60,000 nucleotides of DNA from Lineus longissimus (lineage: Eukaryota > Nemertea > Pilidiophora > Heteronemertea > Lineidae): positions 436,001-496,000 of the forward strand of contig NC_088325.1 of the NCBI RefSeq assembly GCF_910592395.1, in the 5' to 3' direction. The notes under the pieces were generated by a model. It worked only from the letters and a program-made list of their open reading frames with translations. It was not told the origin of the DNA and did not search any database. A program made the position numbers and the translations under genes. This document shows, one piece after another, positions 1-15,340 of this stretch (positions are counted from its first letter, which is position 1; each line of letters begins with the position of its first letter).

Positions 1-1545
<1,545 letters not shown>

Positions 1546-1718
1546 TCAAACAATTAGAAAAGTTTCAAAGTCGGGAGAGTCCTTTTTAATCTGATCTCAA
1601 ATATCAACGTGATATCAATGGGTTTGTTTCATCTGTTCGCGACATTCTTAGCACAGTACCTTGACATCTCTGCCGGGGGGAATCGTCACTGACAAGTTTC
1701 ATTTCCAAGAAAAGTTCA

Positions 1719-2036
<318 letters not shown>

Positions 2037-2316
2037 TCATTAGAATTGACGTATCAGATTAAGAAAGAGAGGAAAAAGTATTGTTCCCCCACCCCACTTG
2101 ATGCATGCCAAGTAAAGTCAATGCAAGTGTTAGTGGCAAATGTTGCTTTGAACAACTTGGCCCAGTATGGTCTTGTTGGGAGTCTGGATGCTGTTGTGAA
2201 AGACATCCACATCACCAACCATTCTTAATTTCTCCGTTCCCCATTCTCCAGACCTCAACAGGATCAGTCCTGCCTAGTGCCTAGTACCTCCTCCTCCATC
2301 AAGGTGGCACCACCTA

Positions 2317-2472
<156 letters not shown>

Positions 2473-2579
2473 TCAAGAAGAGAGAAACTATTAGGATTAA
2501 GAACTGGCAGCATTCTACACAGGCAAGAGTGTCCTTGTGTTGATCATTGATGGGCCAACAGACGGCTCTATGATGATCA

Positions 2580-2981
<402 letters not shown>

Positions 2982-3379
2982 CTAGAATGTATGGATTCGG
3001 GGGGGTGGAAGGGGGGGCACACGACATGATCGCAGGTGGCCAGGGGGACTAGGGGGGAAACTCCTCGAAGTGTAGAGCAAATGCTGAAGAAGAATCAATC
3101 AATTAATCAATTTCATCAATCGTTGTCAAGATCAGAGATCTGGAGACTCCATCTTGACAGTAGAGAATGCCTCAAGCTCAAACAAATGGAATATGAACTT
3201 GAGAAGTGATAACATACATCATATTTATATAAACAATCATGTTATCATATTTGTTCTGGGCAAAGTTTTCAAAGCAGACAAAAGTTCAAGCCCCTGGTCA
3301 AATTTAGACCCCAACCAAGAAGGTAAACGGTTGCATTCCCTTTTTAGACCAAACATCCCGGACCCTGAGTGCACCTCTA

Positions 3380-3545
3380 AAATAACCACCTTATATAACA
3401 CCAGGTCTCAAAATTTCAACAATTTTTAGATGGCTCTCGATAAAACATGATAACTCGATGCAGACCTCTTCAAAATAGCGCCCTTACGTAACACAGGCGT
3501 TTGAAATTTCAGAAATTTTTAGTTGACTCGCGGACAAAACGTTGA
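3380..3545. repeat. Diverged direct duplication, about 90 bp x 2
   Basis: Two imperfect copies lie side by side. The first, at about 3382-3450, has TTATATAACACCAGGTCTCA, an AATTTCAACAATTTTTAG stretch and CTCGATAAAAC. The second, at about 3477-3545, has TTACGTAACACAGGCGTTTG, AATTTCAGAAATTTTTAG and CTCGCGGACAAAAC. It has no coding potential. It looks like an old duplication inside the intron. Confidence 0.5.
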
Positions 3546-6500
3546 AATGTCTTGGAGCCAAAAACAGCACCTTGTCAAATCTCGACAATGACGTCTTACG
3601 CAAGGGAAACGATTTTTGTAGTATTTTTGGCCCTTCGTCTTTTGGCACAAAAGATATTATTTAGGGCTTTCGCAGACATGTCGGTTTGGATTTTGAGCCA
3701 AAATATTTCTCAATAAGAATTTGAAAATCGGGACTTTGATTGGTCAAGAACTGATCTAGCATCTGTCCGTGTCGTAATATTCACGTTGTCATTTTAAGAA
3801 AGGATAAAAATATTTTCGCCGCATAATCAGAATTTTGGAGGGAAGTTTAAAGTTTAAGATTTGGAATCAAATATGGTTTCTTCAAAGTTTCAAACTGTTA
3901 GTGTAACGATTGAGAAAGGATATCAGTGAGAAAACAAGTTTTGAGCATTTTTTGAAATTTTTTTTCGTTTCAAATGTGAAAATTCTGTGTTTAGTGTTGA
4001 TTTTTATACTATCAGCTAGTATAGACCAGAAAAACAAAATCTGACACAGTTTTGGGGCACATCAATATAGATATAACAATTTTACAATAGTGATATCCTT
4101 TTCAGACATCATGTGACAGCGCAATCATTTTTTCTCAACAGATTCGCTTCATATTATCAAATACCACACAATTATCGGCAATATGGCAAAAAAATTCACC
4201 AAAACTTCTACAACAGCCGAACAACGCTTAATTTCTAAAACCGCTCAATTGATAGAACCCAATGATAATGGTATATAGTGCGGAGGAAAAAACTATGTTG
4301 ACATTTCATAATGTGAATAAGATCAGTGGTGAATCAGACCGTAACTGCCAATCCAGCGTTATCTTCACTCATTCAATTCACATTATTTATATTGTCCAAG
4401 GAATTGTGGGTATTTCTTTATATTTCTGTGTTTGTAAACAAACCGAGACGCGGGAAGCATACGACATGTATGATGGCGTTTCGTACAATTCTGAAATGAA
4501 ACGGCTCAGTATTTTTGTGAAAACTGTTTGTAAACATCCAGTTTGCAAATCTCTCTCTCGAAAATTGCGAATATATTCAGGGTTCCAACCGGATAGGATT
4601 TATTTTTCTGTTCCTCCCTTCTGAAGAACACTAAAATTACCCTTACTCATTCCAAAAAAATTATCAGAAATTTTTTGAAACAACTTGCGTACAAATTCAC
4701 TACAAATTCACCAAAACACTAAATATGTTTAAACTTTTCAGTCGTCATCCAATTTAAAGTTTTCAAGGCGCTGAAACAGAATATATAACCACTTGCACTT
4801 AAAAAGTTCAAATTCAAATATCGAAGAAATGTTTCAAGGTCAACTTTTAAAAGGAATAACGTAAACCAATTTGTTTCGTTTTCTGCAAAATATCCGAAGA
4901 TGCTCCCACAATGCCCCAAAACAACATTTTAAAGCGCATTTAAAAACTTGTTTTTATTATTAATAATTCACCGGCGACCGGGGAATATTGCTTAATGTCA
5001 AAGTCGTATCGATTTTAGCCAGAAAGCTTACTGGTTTCCATGACAACGGCTTCTTTCGCCAAATGATTCACGCCCAGACATAATAGTCATCAGTTGGCGA
5101 CTATTCAAGGGTTTCAATTTTTTGGTTGAAATTGGAATTCAAGTTTACGTGAAGGTTGCCTTGCAAGCCATCTGAATGTCAGCAAATAAAATGCGTTTTA
5201 AATGAAAACACACAAATTAAGGTCTTTCTTTTAATGAAACCTCCTAACATTTTTGGCCTCTCATTCTGTCCATCACATATTGGTGAAGGCCTTGATCAAC
5301 AGGGTTGAGGCATAACCAGGATGCACGTCCAAAATACTTGTCTAAATGCATCATTGTGTCAATAAATTGTGTCCGCAATTGACAAAATATGAATATTCCA
5401 GACAAGAACAAGAATTAGAAGGAATATGATCCATTTTTTTTAAAGTCCCAAAAGTTTCCTGATGAAAACAGGATGTTCAGGAATTCGATTGTTTGCCAAA
5501 TATCGAAATCTGGCAGGAAGAGACAAAATTTTAAAAACATCCTCAAAACATTCTTACTCTCCAATAATCAGATGAAATGTGTCGAAAATAATCTACCTCA
5601 TCAGAATATCACCAAGCGTGAGAAGACATCGGGAGTTTGTTGAAATTTGTCCAAAAAACCAGGAAGTTGACAAAGTGCCAAGTAGTGGCTGATCAATATT
5701 GTCAACACAAGATAAAACACGCAGGAAGTCATCACCAAAATCGCCAAATAAACACAAAATATCGCCATGACAACATCGACCTACCTCATCAAATATCCCA
5801 CTGATTAGTTGGGTCTCTACCTCTGGTGAAAAATCGAAACACAGCCGCAGCCTTTTGAGGAAATATTCCGACTTCATTTTGCCATATCCGAATCTCAACT
5901 GCACAAGAGGACAACCATGTTGTAGAAACTTGTCCACAACACGTGGTTGATTTACAAACACACTGGCTCTGATTTCCCGCTTCATGGCATTATTTACCTA
6001 TCAATAGAATTGGGTGACGCTTCTCGGTTGTTAATAGGTCAGGGACGATCTCCACTCGCTATTAGAGACCAGTTATTCTTACACTACATCCACAAAATAC
6101 TCCTTAAGGAGGGCCAACACTCCTCAAAGGGATCTATCTATTGTTTAGGAGGGTTTGAATAGTTGGAATGACTGGTCATGAATGCACCTGGGCTAACTAA
6201 CCAAATCAATGAGGGATTTAACACCAGTTTTCAAGAAGCTAATTTTCTGCAAAGAAGAGGCCAACTTCCATACTGATGTTGTGGATCATCATCTAGCCTC
6301 CCTGTTGTTTTGAAACTCTAATATTTCAGAAGACAAAGAAGCTACCTCTGTCTTTAATAATGTGGCAGTACTTATTTCTCCCCTCCCAAAGCCTACGGTA
6401 CACCCAACCACCGCATGACTGACTTGACATTGATGTCACATTTTCGTTCCAACTTTCCCCCGCCCAGTCCCACCGAGATGGCCCCCACCTTGTTCAGCAC

Positions 6501-9094
6501 TTGTAAAAACTAGACTCGCTGCCTGGCGGGAAGTTGTATTGTGAACGAGAGTTTATAAGAAACTGCCGATTATTGTTGCTGATCTGATCGTTGATTGAAA
6601 ACAAATCACTGGTTCCGTGTGGGCAGCTATTGTGAGTGAATGAATGAATGGGGATTATGTAATCACTGCATTGAATACCCAGGGCTGTACACCATTGCAA
6701 GAGCATGTTTGAGGTATCCAATCATGCCATTCATTCTGGCAAAAATGCTCTGCTTCAAATGTGTAATTCCTGGCAGGACAATCCACGCCAGGCAATGGAA
6801 TGCAGCCAGTGCAACTTCACCAGAGAATCAACCAAAAGGAATGATACCCTTTTTTGAGACAAGAATGTCCTCGGGCGAGATAGTCATTTTCACCCTTCAA
6901 AAGAGAATCCGTCCTAAGAGGAGACAATCACTGGGTTATACAGGGTGGATGAGGATGATCAAAAGATGTCTGGACCCCTGGGCCTGGCCTGAATATTGGA
7001 CAGAATGTGAAGCTACCCGTCAGTTTAGTTATAATGCTATAGTAGAGAAATGAGTGAACATCGGCAAACCAAAGTTTCTTATAATCTATGTCTATATGGA
7101 AGTCATAGAAGCCTTAGATTGGAATTTGGCCCCTGAAATTCAAAGTTGCCCTTCTTTTAACTGAAGCTGCTAGACTCCAACTCAGGTGATCATCAGGACG
7201 ACCCGATAGATGTAGTCACCAGAATGTGTCACCCTTCGCCGTACCACACGCCCTTCAGCTGCCTCCATTGTCCCTGACCTCATGACATCGGGCAAACACG
7301 GGCCTCAAATCTGGTTACGAACTCCGCAAAACAGGATCCCGAAGCAAGGGCCAAAAGTTAGGGCAGGTAACTGAACCCAGCTGCGGGGATCACACTCCCT
7401 GACAGAAAGGACCCCAAGACCCTTTTGTCATTTTGACAGAGACACAGACGAGGTGCTGTTCGTGATAATGAGCGGCAGTTTAACTCAAGTGGCGAATTAA
7501 TTGTGATTTCTTGGGTAAGGGTTGCGGATGACTTTGATTTTTCAGGATTTTGAAACGGTAGGAGAGGCTTTTGATTGGTTTAGAGCAGTTTGTCTGAGAT
7601 GGTAGGTGCCTGGCTGTTACGTCACTTCCTGACTCGGAAGATTTTCTAAATTTTGATTTTTTCAATTTTAACAAGAGGCCACTGTACCAAGTACTCAGCT
7701 GACCAATTCGAGGAATCAGTAACATCTACCGTCTCTCTTCAATCTGAACTATATCAAAAACTCATCTGCCAAGAAAAAGTATTTAGGATTGTTTTGACCA
7801 AAGATACCACTTCTTGAAGCCAACAAAATTCAAATTCTTCCATTTGACGTGTTGTCGTCCTCCCCATTCAAAAAAAGTGACGGTTTAACGGCCAAAACCG
7901 TCAACCAAAAATACACCAGTCGTGAAATGATTTGATACGCAGACAATCCAAAAAGGATGTTTTCCAAAATTAAAACGTTCCTGTTGAACCCCTGACCTAA
8001 CCGCCGCCTCAAGAAGGGACAAAGAAAAAACACCTTTTTTTAGAAAAACTTTATGATGAATTTTTGACCCAAAATAAAACGTCTTCAAAGAGTTCATCTT
8101 GGCATGTGGCGACTGTCATCCAAAAAAATGTTGATAAAAATAGTGAAATTCTTTGTCCAGAGAAACAACCCAACTTTTTATAAAAATAACTTTCGGACAC
8201 TGACCGAGTATTATTTTTAGCCACCAGAGGCAAGGCCAAACAGATATTTTTCTCAATTTGGCAGGTGCACTAAAATGGCCAGTATCTTTTTTCTTGAGCA
8301 AACAGGCATGGGAATGGGCTAAGTTTGAAACCAGGGTGTTTTTTGTTAGACAAACTGTTGGCCATGAGAATACAACATCTCAAGATTCAAAGACCCAACG
8401 TGCACTGCAAACAAACGCGTATGATCCTCTTATTATCAGGAGTATCAGGTTCTCTGTGCAACAACAGACCACCACAACTTATGTTATCAACTCCACAGAC
8501 CTTCCGACTCTCGGAACACAAACTTCTCCTTAAAGTTCTCAATGAAATTCCCACACAGGGTCATTTAGGATACAGAATTGAGAAACTTTGATGAGAAATT
8601 ATAAGTTCCAAGAGCATGATTGATGACGATGTCTTCGCAAACAGCTCATCTCCAACCAATCAACAAACTTCTGCCAACGTCTGCCTCCCAAATGCCAACA
8701 TTAGCGTGATGCACCCTCCGTCGCTGACCAATTAAAAGCTCCTACCCTCAGATCAGACAATTACTCTGTGCTGTTTTACCATGCAACCCAGCAAACTGTT
8801 TCACAGCGAGCTCACGTCTCAACAACCAGACCAACGTCTGCCCCAAACGGTCTGCCAAATCCTGCCACGTGATGAGCCCTCCACTTGAAGACTAATCAAC
8901 CCCTATAGTACATGTTGGTATTTCAGTGACCGCCCCTCGAGACGTCTACACCGACGCCAGAATCATGATACGCTATGCTTTATTGAATTTACGACTGCTA
9001 ATCTCGCGATGGGTAAAGATGTCTGGCGGTGGTCTGCTCGGGTCCGTGACATCAGACTAGAGACACTAGCGACATGGCTACAATCTGTGAATGA

Positions 9095-9172
9095 CCCACC
9101 ACTGGGGTAGTAGTGGTCTCAAAAGGCTTCAGCATCTGTAGGTTGTAGGTTCAATACCTGCTTTGAAAATTT
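9095..9172 (+). mobile_element. Possible degenerate tRNA-derived SINE head
   Basis: A tRNA-like stretch with a B-box-like GGTTCAATACC at 9148-9158 and a weak A-box-like segment about 35 bp upstream (GGGTAGTAGTGG). Spacing and order fit a Pol III internal promoter. The acceptor stem and cloverleaf do not pair well, so this is more likely a decayed SINE head than a tRNA gene. Confidence 0.35.
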
Positions 9173-10859
9173 AGTATGACTTTGCAGAATGTTTGATTAA
9201 ACTCTGCATTTGGGTGCTTCTTGTTACCAATATGATTTGGCACCAATCTGTGTTCAACTGGATGAGTTCGACTTCTTTCTTTATCATCAGTGAAGGCAGA
9301 ATAGTGCTCAATAAGCTGTTCTGCTCAAATGGGTCCTCGACCTATCCTGGCAAGGGCACCAGGCAATACAAGTAAAGCAATTCCCCAAAGGTCACAAGCA
9401 AAAAGTCCGTCAGGCACCGAACCCAGTGATCAGATCATGAGTCTGAAACACTCCCTTGGCACAAGACCGCACCCCTCTAAGATCTCGACTGATCAGATTC
9501 CAACAACACCCCGCCGAAATACCGCCTTCCCAAAAAGACGACAGATGTTCGGTGGAATCCACAGGTGAGCGATCATCGCAGGTCCCGGGCCATAAGGACG
9601 CGGGGACGACCAATTACAAGGGTCGCTGTCTCGCGGACAATGCTGTGGTCAGCCTCCAAACTACAGGTGAAGTGACTCTTCACAATGATTTCACGCTCAG
9701 AAGAATTACACTGCAATTTGAGACGACACAACGATTCTAAAGCAGGATAACTTTGTCCAATGATTTGAACATTTCGACATGCGATGGAAATTTTATATTT
9801 CCGTTTGTGGTGGATATGATATTAGTTTAATTGGGATGTTCGAGATACTCGGGAGCCAAAATTCCCATGCTTCTTGCATTTATTTTTGGAGGAAAAAGAA
9901 AAGTTTTGAAATGATGGATTTTACGATAATGGAAAGATCTGCTGGTTTAAAAAACATTTCCAACTTTTTTTCCCCGAATCTTAGTTTTCTGTGACCTTTC
10001 TATCTAAGTGCATGGCAGCGCAATACGGCAGAAATGAAATTAAGAAATGATGGGATCGCCTGATGGTAGTTTGCTCCAGTGATGGATAAATATCCGACAA
10101 GTCCTGAATGACGCGGCGGCCATTAGCAGGATCCTGGTTCTCAGACTCGTTTAGACGACCAGCTAATGACTGGATTGGCAAATCATCTTGGTTTTACAGG
10201 ATGGGACGGGTCCCAGGGGTAATATTGGCTGCACTCGATGGCCTTCTTTATCTCGACGGTTGCGGGTTTTGTAAGATGTGAAGTTTAAACAGGGACACTA
10301 CACGACCAGGCGTGTGCTCATTTAACTGCAAACAGCCACCCGTTTGTGGCCCTTTCTCCCCTTGTTCAAATCTAAAGCCAGGGAGAATAGTGAGGCTGGT
10401 CAAAATACCCTCAAGAGCTTCCTGGTGAATACTAGTTCAACATCACTTCCATGAACCTAATCAGAGCAACCTAGAAGATGTTTAGGTTGTAAATCAGCCA
10501 GCCCCCCTTCATTCATTCAAGAACCAGATGTGGGGGAATTAGCCATTTCACCTCAACAACGCTCAGGTGCAAAACATCACTTTTCCAGGAAGGAATGAAT
10601 GACTTTGAGATTCCTCAAGTACGTCTGAGAGGAAAAGTCTGCTTTATATACAGGTTTTTTATTGATGATAGTATAGCGTTGATTCTCCATGAGGAGAAAT
10701 CTGGCCTCCCTGAACGAGGAGACTGTTCTTGACTTCTTGACTGGATTACATCAGGCACCTAAACACTGAAATCTGAGTCAAAGCAAAATACATGCACATG
10801 CAACAACTTGACAATCCACCATGCTGAAGATGCTTGGGTTATGCATCAGTCAACATGAA

Positions 10860-10909
10860 CCTTATACCCCCTCTTTACAGAAAACCTTATACCCCCTCTT
10901 TACAGAAAA
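10860..10909. repeat. Perfect 25-bp tandem duplication
   Basis: The 25-bp unit beginning CCTTATACCCCCTCTTTACA occurs twice in a row with no mismatch, at 10860-10884 and 10885-10909. It lies about 80 bp inside the intron, 3' of the donor of the kinase exon at 10992-11194. Confidence 0.95.
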
Positions 10910-10991
10910 CAAACACTCGGTCAACACATTTTGACACATATTCACCAAGTACTTGAAATTGAATTGGCGTGACGAATAAAACCAGGCCTAC

Positions 10992-11194
10992 CTCATTTAT
11001 ATGCTTGTAAGTCTTTATCAAATCGACGCTGAGCTTGCGTAATGGTGCATTTGTCGGATCACGGAATGAGACCGGTATGCGATTCTGCATCGCAGCCATC
11101 TCGGTATTCTGTTGGTCGGTCGACATGGTGACCAGATCATCCGGCTTCAGCTGGCGGCCGTACAGTGTGGGCACATGCCTGCTCTTCAGCTGCC
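10992..11194 (-). CDS. DYRK1A: DYRK1A/minibrain kinase, N-terminal coding exon
   Basis: A 203-bp exon starting with two bases of a split glycine codon, then 67 codons ending [15 protein letters not shown]. The second half ([20 protein letters not shown] and [10 protein letters not shown]) matches the region just before the nuclear localisation signal of human DYRK1A ([25 protein letters not shown]). The first half ([20 protein letters not shown]) is not like the vertebrate N-terminus. The acceptor is TTGATTGCAG and the donor AATGAG/GTAGGC. The frame stays open right from the acceptor, so the reading frame probably begins in an upstream exon. An in-frame ATG (MSTDQQN) offers a possible internal start. 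No upstream exon was recognised between here and the TMEM192-like gene. Confidence 0.9.
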
Positions 11195-12610
11195 CTGCAA
11201 TCAAACAAACGGAAAAATTCGTTAATTTTGAAAATTTCGTTAATTTTTGTGAAAAACAACGAAAACAAACAGTGACATAAAGAATGGTGACCTTTATAGG
11301 CCTACGTTGTAAAAATTTGAAATTTGTAAATGAATTTGAAAGTACATACTAAACATAAATTTGAGCCGCCCTGAAAAATTAGTCACAGTCGATCGGACAT
11401 TTTGAAGACTTACACCAATTTGTCTTTGTTTTGAACAATTCTAAGGCCAGTGATTCATAAAGAGGAGTCAGGGTTGAAAGGGCCACACATGAGCAATATC
11501 TATTTTCCACCCAGGTATCTTATCAGTGAATCAACCTTGGTCTAATGGATGAGGAAGCAAGTTTTGAATCAATATAGCACAGATTTTCATCCCCACTACC
11601 ACGTACTGCTCATGACAATGTGTTTTTATTTCCTGCATTTCAAACTATATATCTGCTGCAATCTGCCGAGTCATCCTAGAACTCGAACTCACATTTTTAT
11701 TTCATCACATTGTTGTTGGACAAAATTTAGGTATGAAAGAGGTTGAGAGAAGCCAATAGGCAGGTGCTGTCATCTATTGGTTAGGAACAACAAGTGACAG
11801 ATCCACACACCAGGAAGAAATTAATTTGAAGGACAAAAGTGCTGTACATCAACTTCGAATAAGTTGGGCATATAACACGGTCATCTAGAATGTCTCAATC
11901 GATTGCAAGGTCTATGGCAAGCATTTGAAATGTATATAATTGGCAGTCTTACTTTATTCTATTAGACACAACTACTTCAACAGCTTGCATCCAGAAATAA
12001 ACCTTTCTTTTACTTCTCACAGCTTGTGGCCCAGTTTCTAAAAGTGCACGCACGGCCATTTAATGTTTACATGTGTAGTTCAACACTCTCTCACCAGGTG
12101 TCTCTGCCAATTGGCCAGTTTGCTTGAGCTGTCAATCAAATGCCCCGCCTTCCGTAGACAGGTCATGACCTCTGGCATTGCTGAGAGTAAGGTCAGGGAA
12201 TACCAGCTGATTGCGGTAGGGTCTGGATGAGCCCAGATTATACTGAACAGGGTTTGAATACACAATGACGCATTATACGATGGGATGGGACGACCGAGAG
12301 GCGATAACCAGATTTGAGTCTGTCTGTCTGTGGCAGTACACAATACCACAGGGTTCACAGCCGGTCGCTTCCCTTGCAACAAGGACATGATCAGATCGTT
12401 TTCGACTATTGAGTTGAGAGCATGTGACGTGTCTCTTTAGACAATATCTCGGAGATTCGTATTGTAGGAGGAAACATACACTAGCGAAGAGAGTCACCCT
12501 TTGCAACACAGTTATATATTCTTTCTGTAATATCATGCAATTGATTGGCTTCTCAATCTTCCCTCGGACTGGTGTTAATAGAGTTAATGTGGGCTATTGA
12601 CCCGATTAGA
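11195..12610. other. Non-coding stretch 5' of the kinase N-terminal exon
   Basis: Probable intron. The only structure seen is AT-rich sequence with a short internal duplication at about 11214-11250 (ATTCGTTAATTTTGAAAATT followed by a similar phrase). No exon or RNA gene was recognised. Confidence 0.6.
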
Positions 12611-12718
12611 AAATACCATGACCTACATATAGAATGCCATGTTCTACATGTAAAATGCCATGTTCTACTGTAAAATGCCATGACCTGTATATAGAGAATG
12701 CCATGACCTACATTTTAC
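12611..12718. repeat. Short tandem repeat, about 24-bp period x 4-5
   Basis: The phrase AATGCCATG followed by ACCTACATATAG or TTCTACATGTAA recurs four to five times. Copies are imperfect and contain small indels. Confidence 0.8.
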
Positions 12719-15076
12719 AGATCAAAATAATCGTGGTCAATGAACTACCAGTTCCATATGACATTAGTGACAGCTTCCCAAGGGAGATCATATTGACTGG
12801 CTTAAAAGTAGGCCAGGGTATGACTGAGAGTGAAGCTCCCGGCTTGTAGAGTAGGCGTGTGACATTCAGAACCTTTATGAGGACTGGAGACAAGATTCGT
12901 TTTATCATCTGCGAGACTAGTCTACACCTGCTCGTTCCAATTTATGATCACTCTCATATATCGATGTTTCTCACCTTTTTCAGACCAGATGGTTCGTATG
13001 AAATTTCATTGCGGAGTTGGCAACACATTTTGTGGTGACATATTGGCCGATATGAATATCTGATCAGATCAACTTGGCCTTCCCTCACCCACACATTTTG
13101 TGTAGGTGTTGAAGGAGAAATGTCAGCCCGGATAAAGTGTCTGGCTTAATGGTACATTCTGATGGACCATGGTTCTGTTGAGGGCATGATAATCAATACG
13201 TTAGTTGAATCACAAGACTTCCCATCTTCAATCAGACAGACCTCTTGTGTTCGCTCCCCACCTGCATGACTTTAGGAACGATCAGAAGGAAATCTAGTCA
13301 AATGGCCCCTGACGTCCAGGTATTTTGAGCCCAGTGCCTGTGCCGCTACACACTCTTATAACATCTGCACTTTTTATTAATTGATAAGACATATCGCAAC
13401 GCCTACTGTACTGCTGATTAGCATACCTGTTCTTCCACATTATACATCCAACCGATTGCGCATTCCTTGATGCGGGTCGTGCTAAGATGTGGGAATGTGA
13501 GGCACGCAGACTTGTAACGCTGCTAGGTAATGTTATGCGGGGTTCACGCACCGAGACTGCTGAAACCCGGAGGTAACATTGCTTCCCAGACGGAAGGAAA
13601 GCCTGTTACTCGATTCCTGATCAAGAGAGATTTGGCCGACGAAATTTCTCAAGTCGAAGTGGCCTCGTATCTGGATGGCAGTCCACACAGCCCATGATTC
13701 ATTTTCATTATTAAAGGGAGAGAGACAGTTGTACAAACTGATTTCACTGAGAAATCAATGCTAGTTTACTGTCTGGAAATGATGTCAACACCTAAGTCAA
13801 CATCGAAAAGGTCAAAGTCAACTATGCTAGTGGAAATTAACCAGAAAATCATCAAGACAACTGACAAAGATAGAACTTTTGAAAGTTAGTTTTCATGTAA
13901 TTCCACCTTCGACCTTATATGATGATGACAATGATGATGATGATTATGATGATAATATTTAAAGTGGCACAATAGCCTGGGGTGAGGATCAATTGTCATC
14001 CCACTTTGATTGATTAGGTAGTGGGTTTCCATCAGATCATGTAACGTTGCTGTGTCAGCCTTTGAATGAAGCCCATAAACGCAAAACTAGATGTGGACGT
14101 CTCCATTGTTGTGTGTTTCTGTCAGATTGACGTTTCCCCGTCGAAGTGTCAGTCTCTGTGAATACTCACGTCTCCCCTGACATATTTTGGCCAAATATCC
14201 ATAACTTAGGTTCTATCATAACATAAGGTCCAATGAGGCAGTATCCATCTGTCGTCACTGCCACAGGAGAACCTACACCTGATACCTAGACCCCAGTTGC
14301 CCACATCTAAAAAACTCACAAAGCTTTTGGTTTCACAGCTTTTAAGGACAACAAACCAAAATCGATCATAACGTATTGAATTCAATTCAAAACCCACATG
14401 ACTGCAATGTTTTTAAAAATAGACAGTTTTTGTTTTGCTAGTCACCCCCGAATGACTCGGGTTCCAAGAGTAGCATATTCCACAGTCAGGTGACAGGTCA
14501 TCTTAAAGGTGATCAGCTGCTCGAGCTATGGGTGGGGCTGCTTTCACCTCCCACACCGAACGCTGTCTCTCTAATGTGCTGCTCTCGGCAATATCAAATT
14601 CATTTTAAAACTCATCCAGGTTGGTTTGTTTTTTCTCATTCCACTGTGAGTCTGGATGACAACATACGTAGGTGACCTTGAGTTCAGGTTACGTGTGGTG
14701 TGTTGCCGGAAATGATCAGGTTAGTAGGGCTTAGATCCTGGTGGGCGGATGTCTCAGCTGGAACATGTCACGAGCGGAAATGTTAGTTCATTTTATTGGA
14801 GACTATGATGGACCTTGGGCTATGACATTTCGATGACCACATCCTATAATACCTGTCAAGATAAAGTGGCCCCAAAGCCATGTGGCCTCAGAAACATGCA
14901 CAAAGTCATGATGTAATAAAAGCTTTCATTAGCTGAAGAGATATCAAAGTCACCTTTTTGAGGAATAATGTCCTTTTCAACAGAGCATGACTCCATGGCT
15001 CAGCAAAGCTGGCCACCCAACTGCTGGTGCGGTGACCTTGATAATGGGAGATTAAAGGCAGTCATTCAGTCAATGC
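12719..15076. other. Non-coding stretch
   Basis: No exon was recognised. A short GAT-rich microsatellite lies at about 13920-13962. The open frames here lack codon or motif support. Confidence 0.6.
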
Positions 15077-15340
15077 AGTGTTTACAAACACTGTGCACCA
15101 GATGACCTCCTTGCATAAAACAAAAGAGTGTTTACAAACACTGTGCACCAGATGACCTCCTTGCATAAAACAAAAGAGTGTTTACAAACATTGTGCACTG
15201 GTTGACCTCCTTGCATAAAACGAACCAGTGTTCATAGACAAACACTGCGCACCAAATTGACCTTCTTGCATATAACCAACCAGTGTTTACAAAAAATCTT
15301 CATGCACCAAATTGACCCACTTGCACAAAATAACAAACCG
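15077..15340. repeat. 50-bp tandem array x 5
   Basis: Units begin at 15077, 15127, 15177, 15227 and about 15282 with AGTGTTTACAAACACTGTGC, followed by a GATGACCTCCTTGCATAAAA stretch. The first two units are identical; later ones diverge progressively. TGTTTACAAACA inside the unit is a short palindrome and also resembles a forkhead-type site (TGTTTAC), but nothing shows that it is used. Confidence 0.93.

Noticed and set aside
15077-15340. CRISPR-like array
   Set aside because: Direct repeats without variable spacers, in animal DNA; it is an ordinary 50-bp tandem array.
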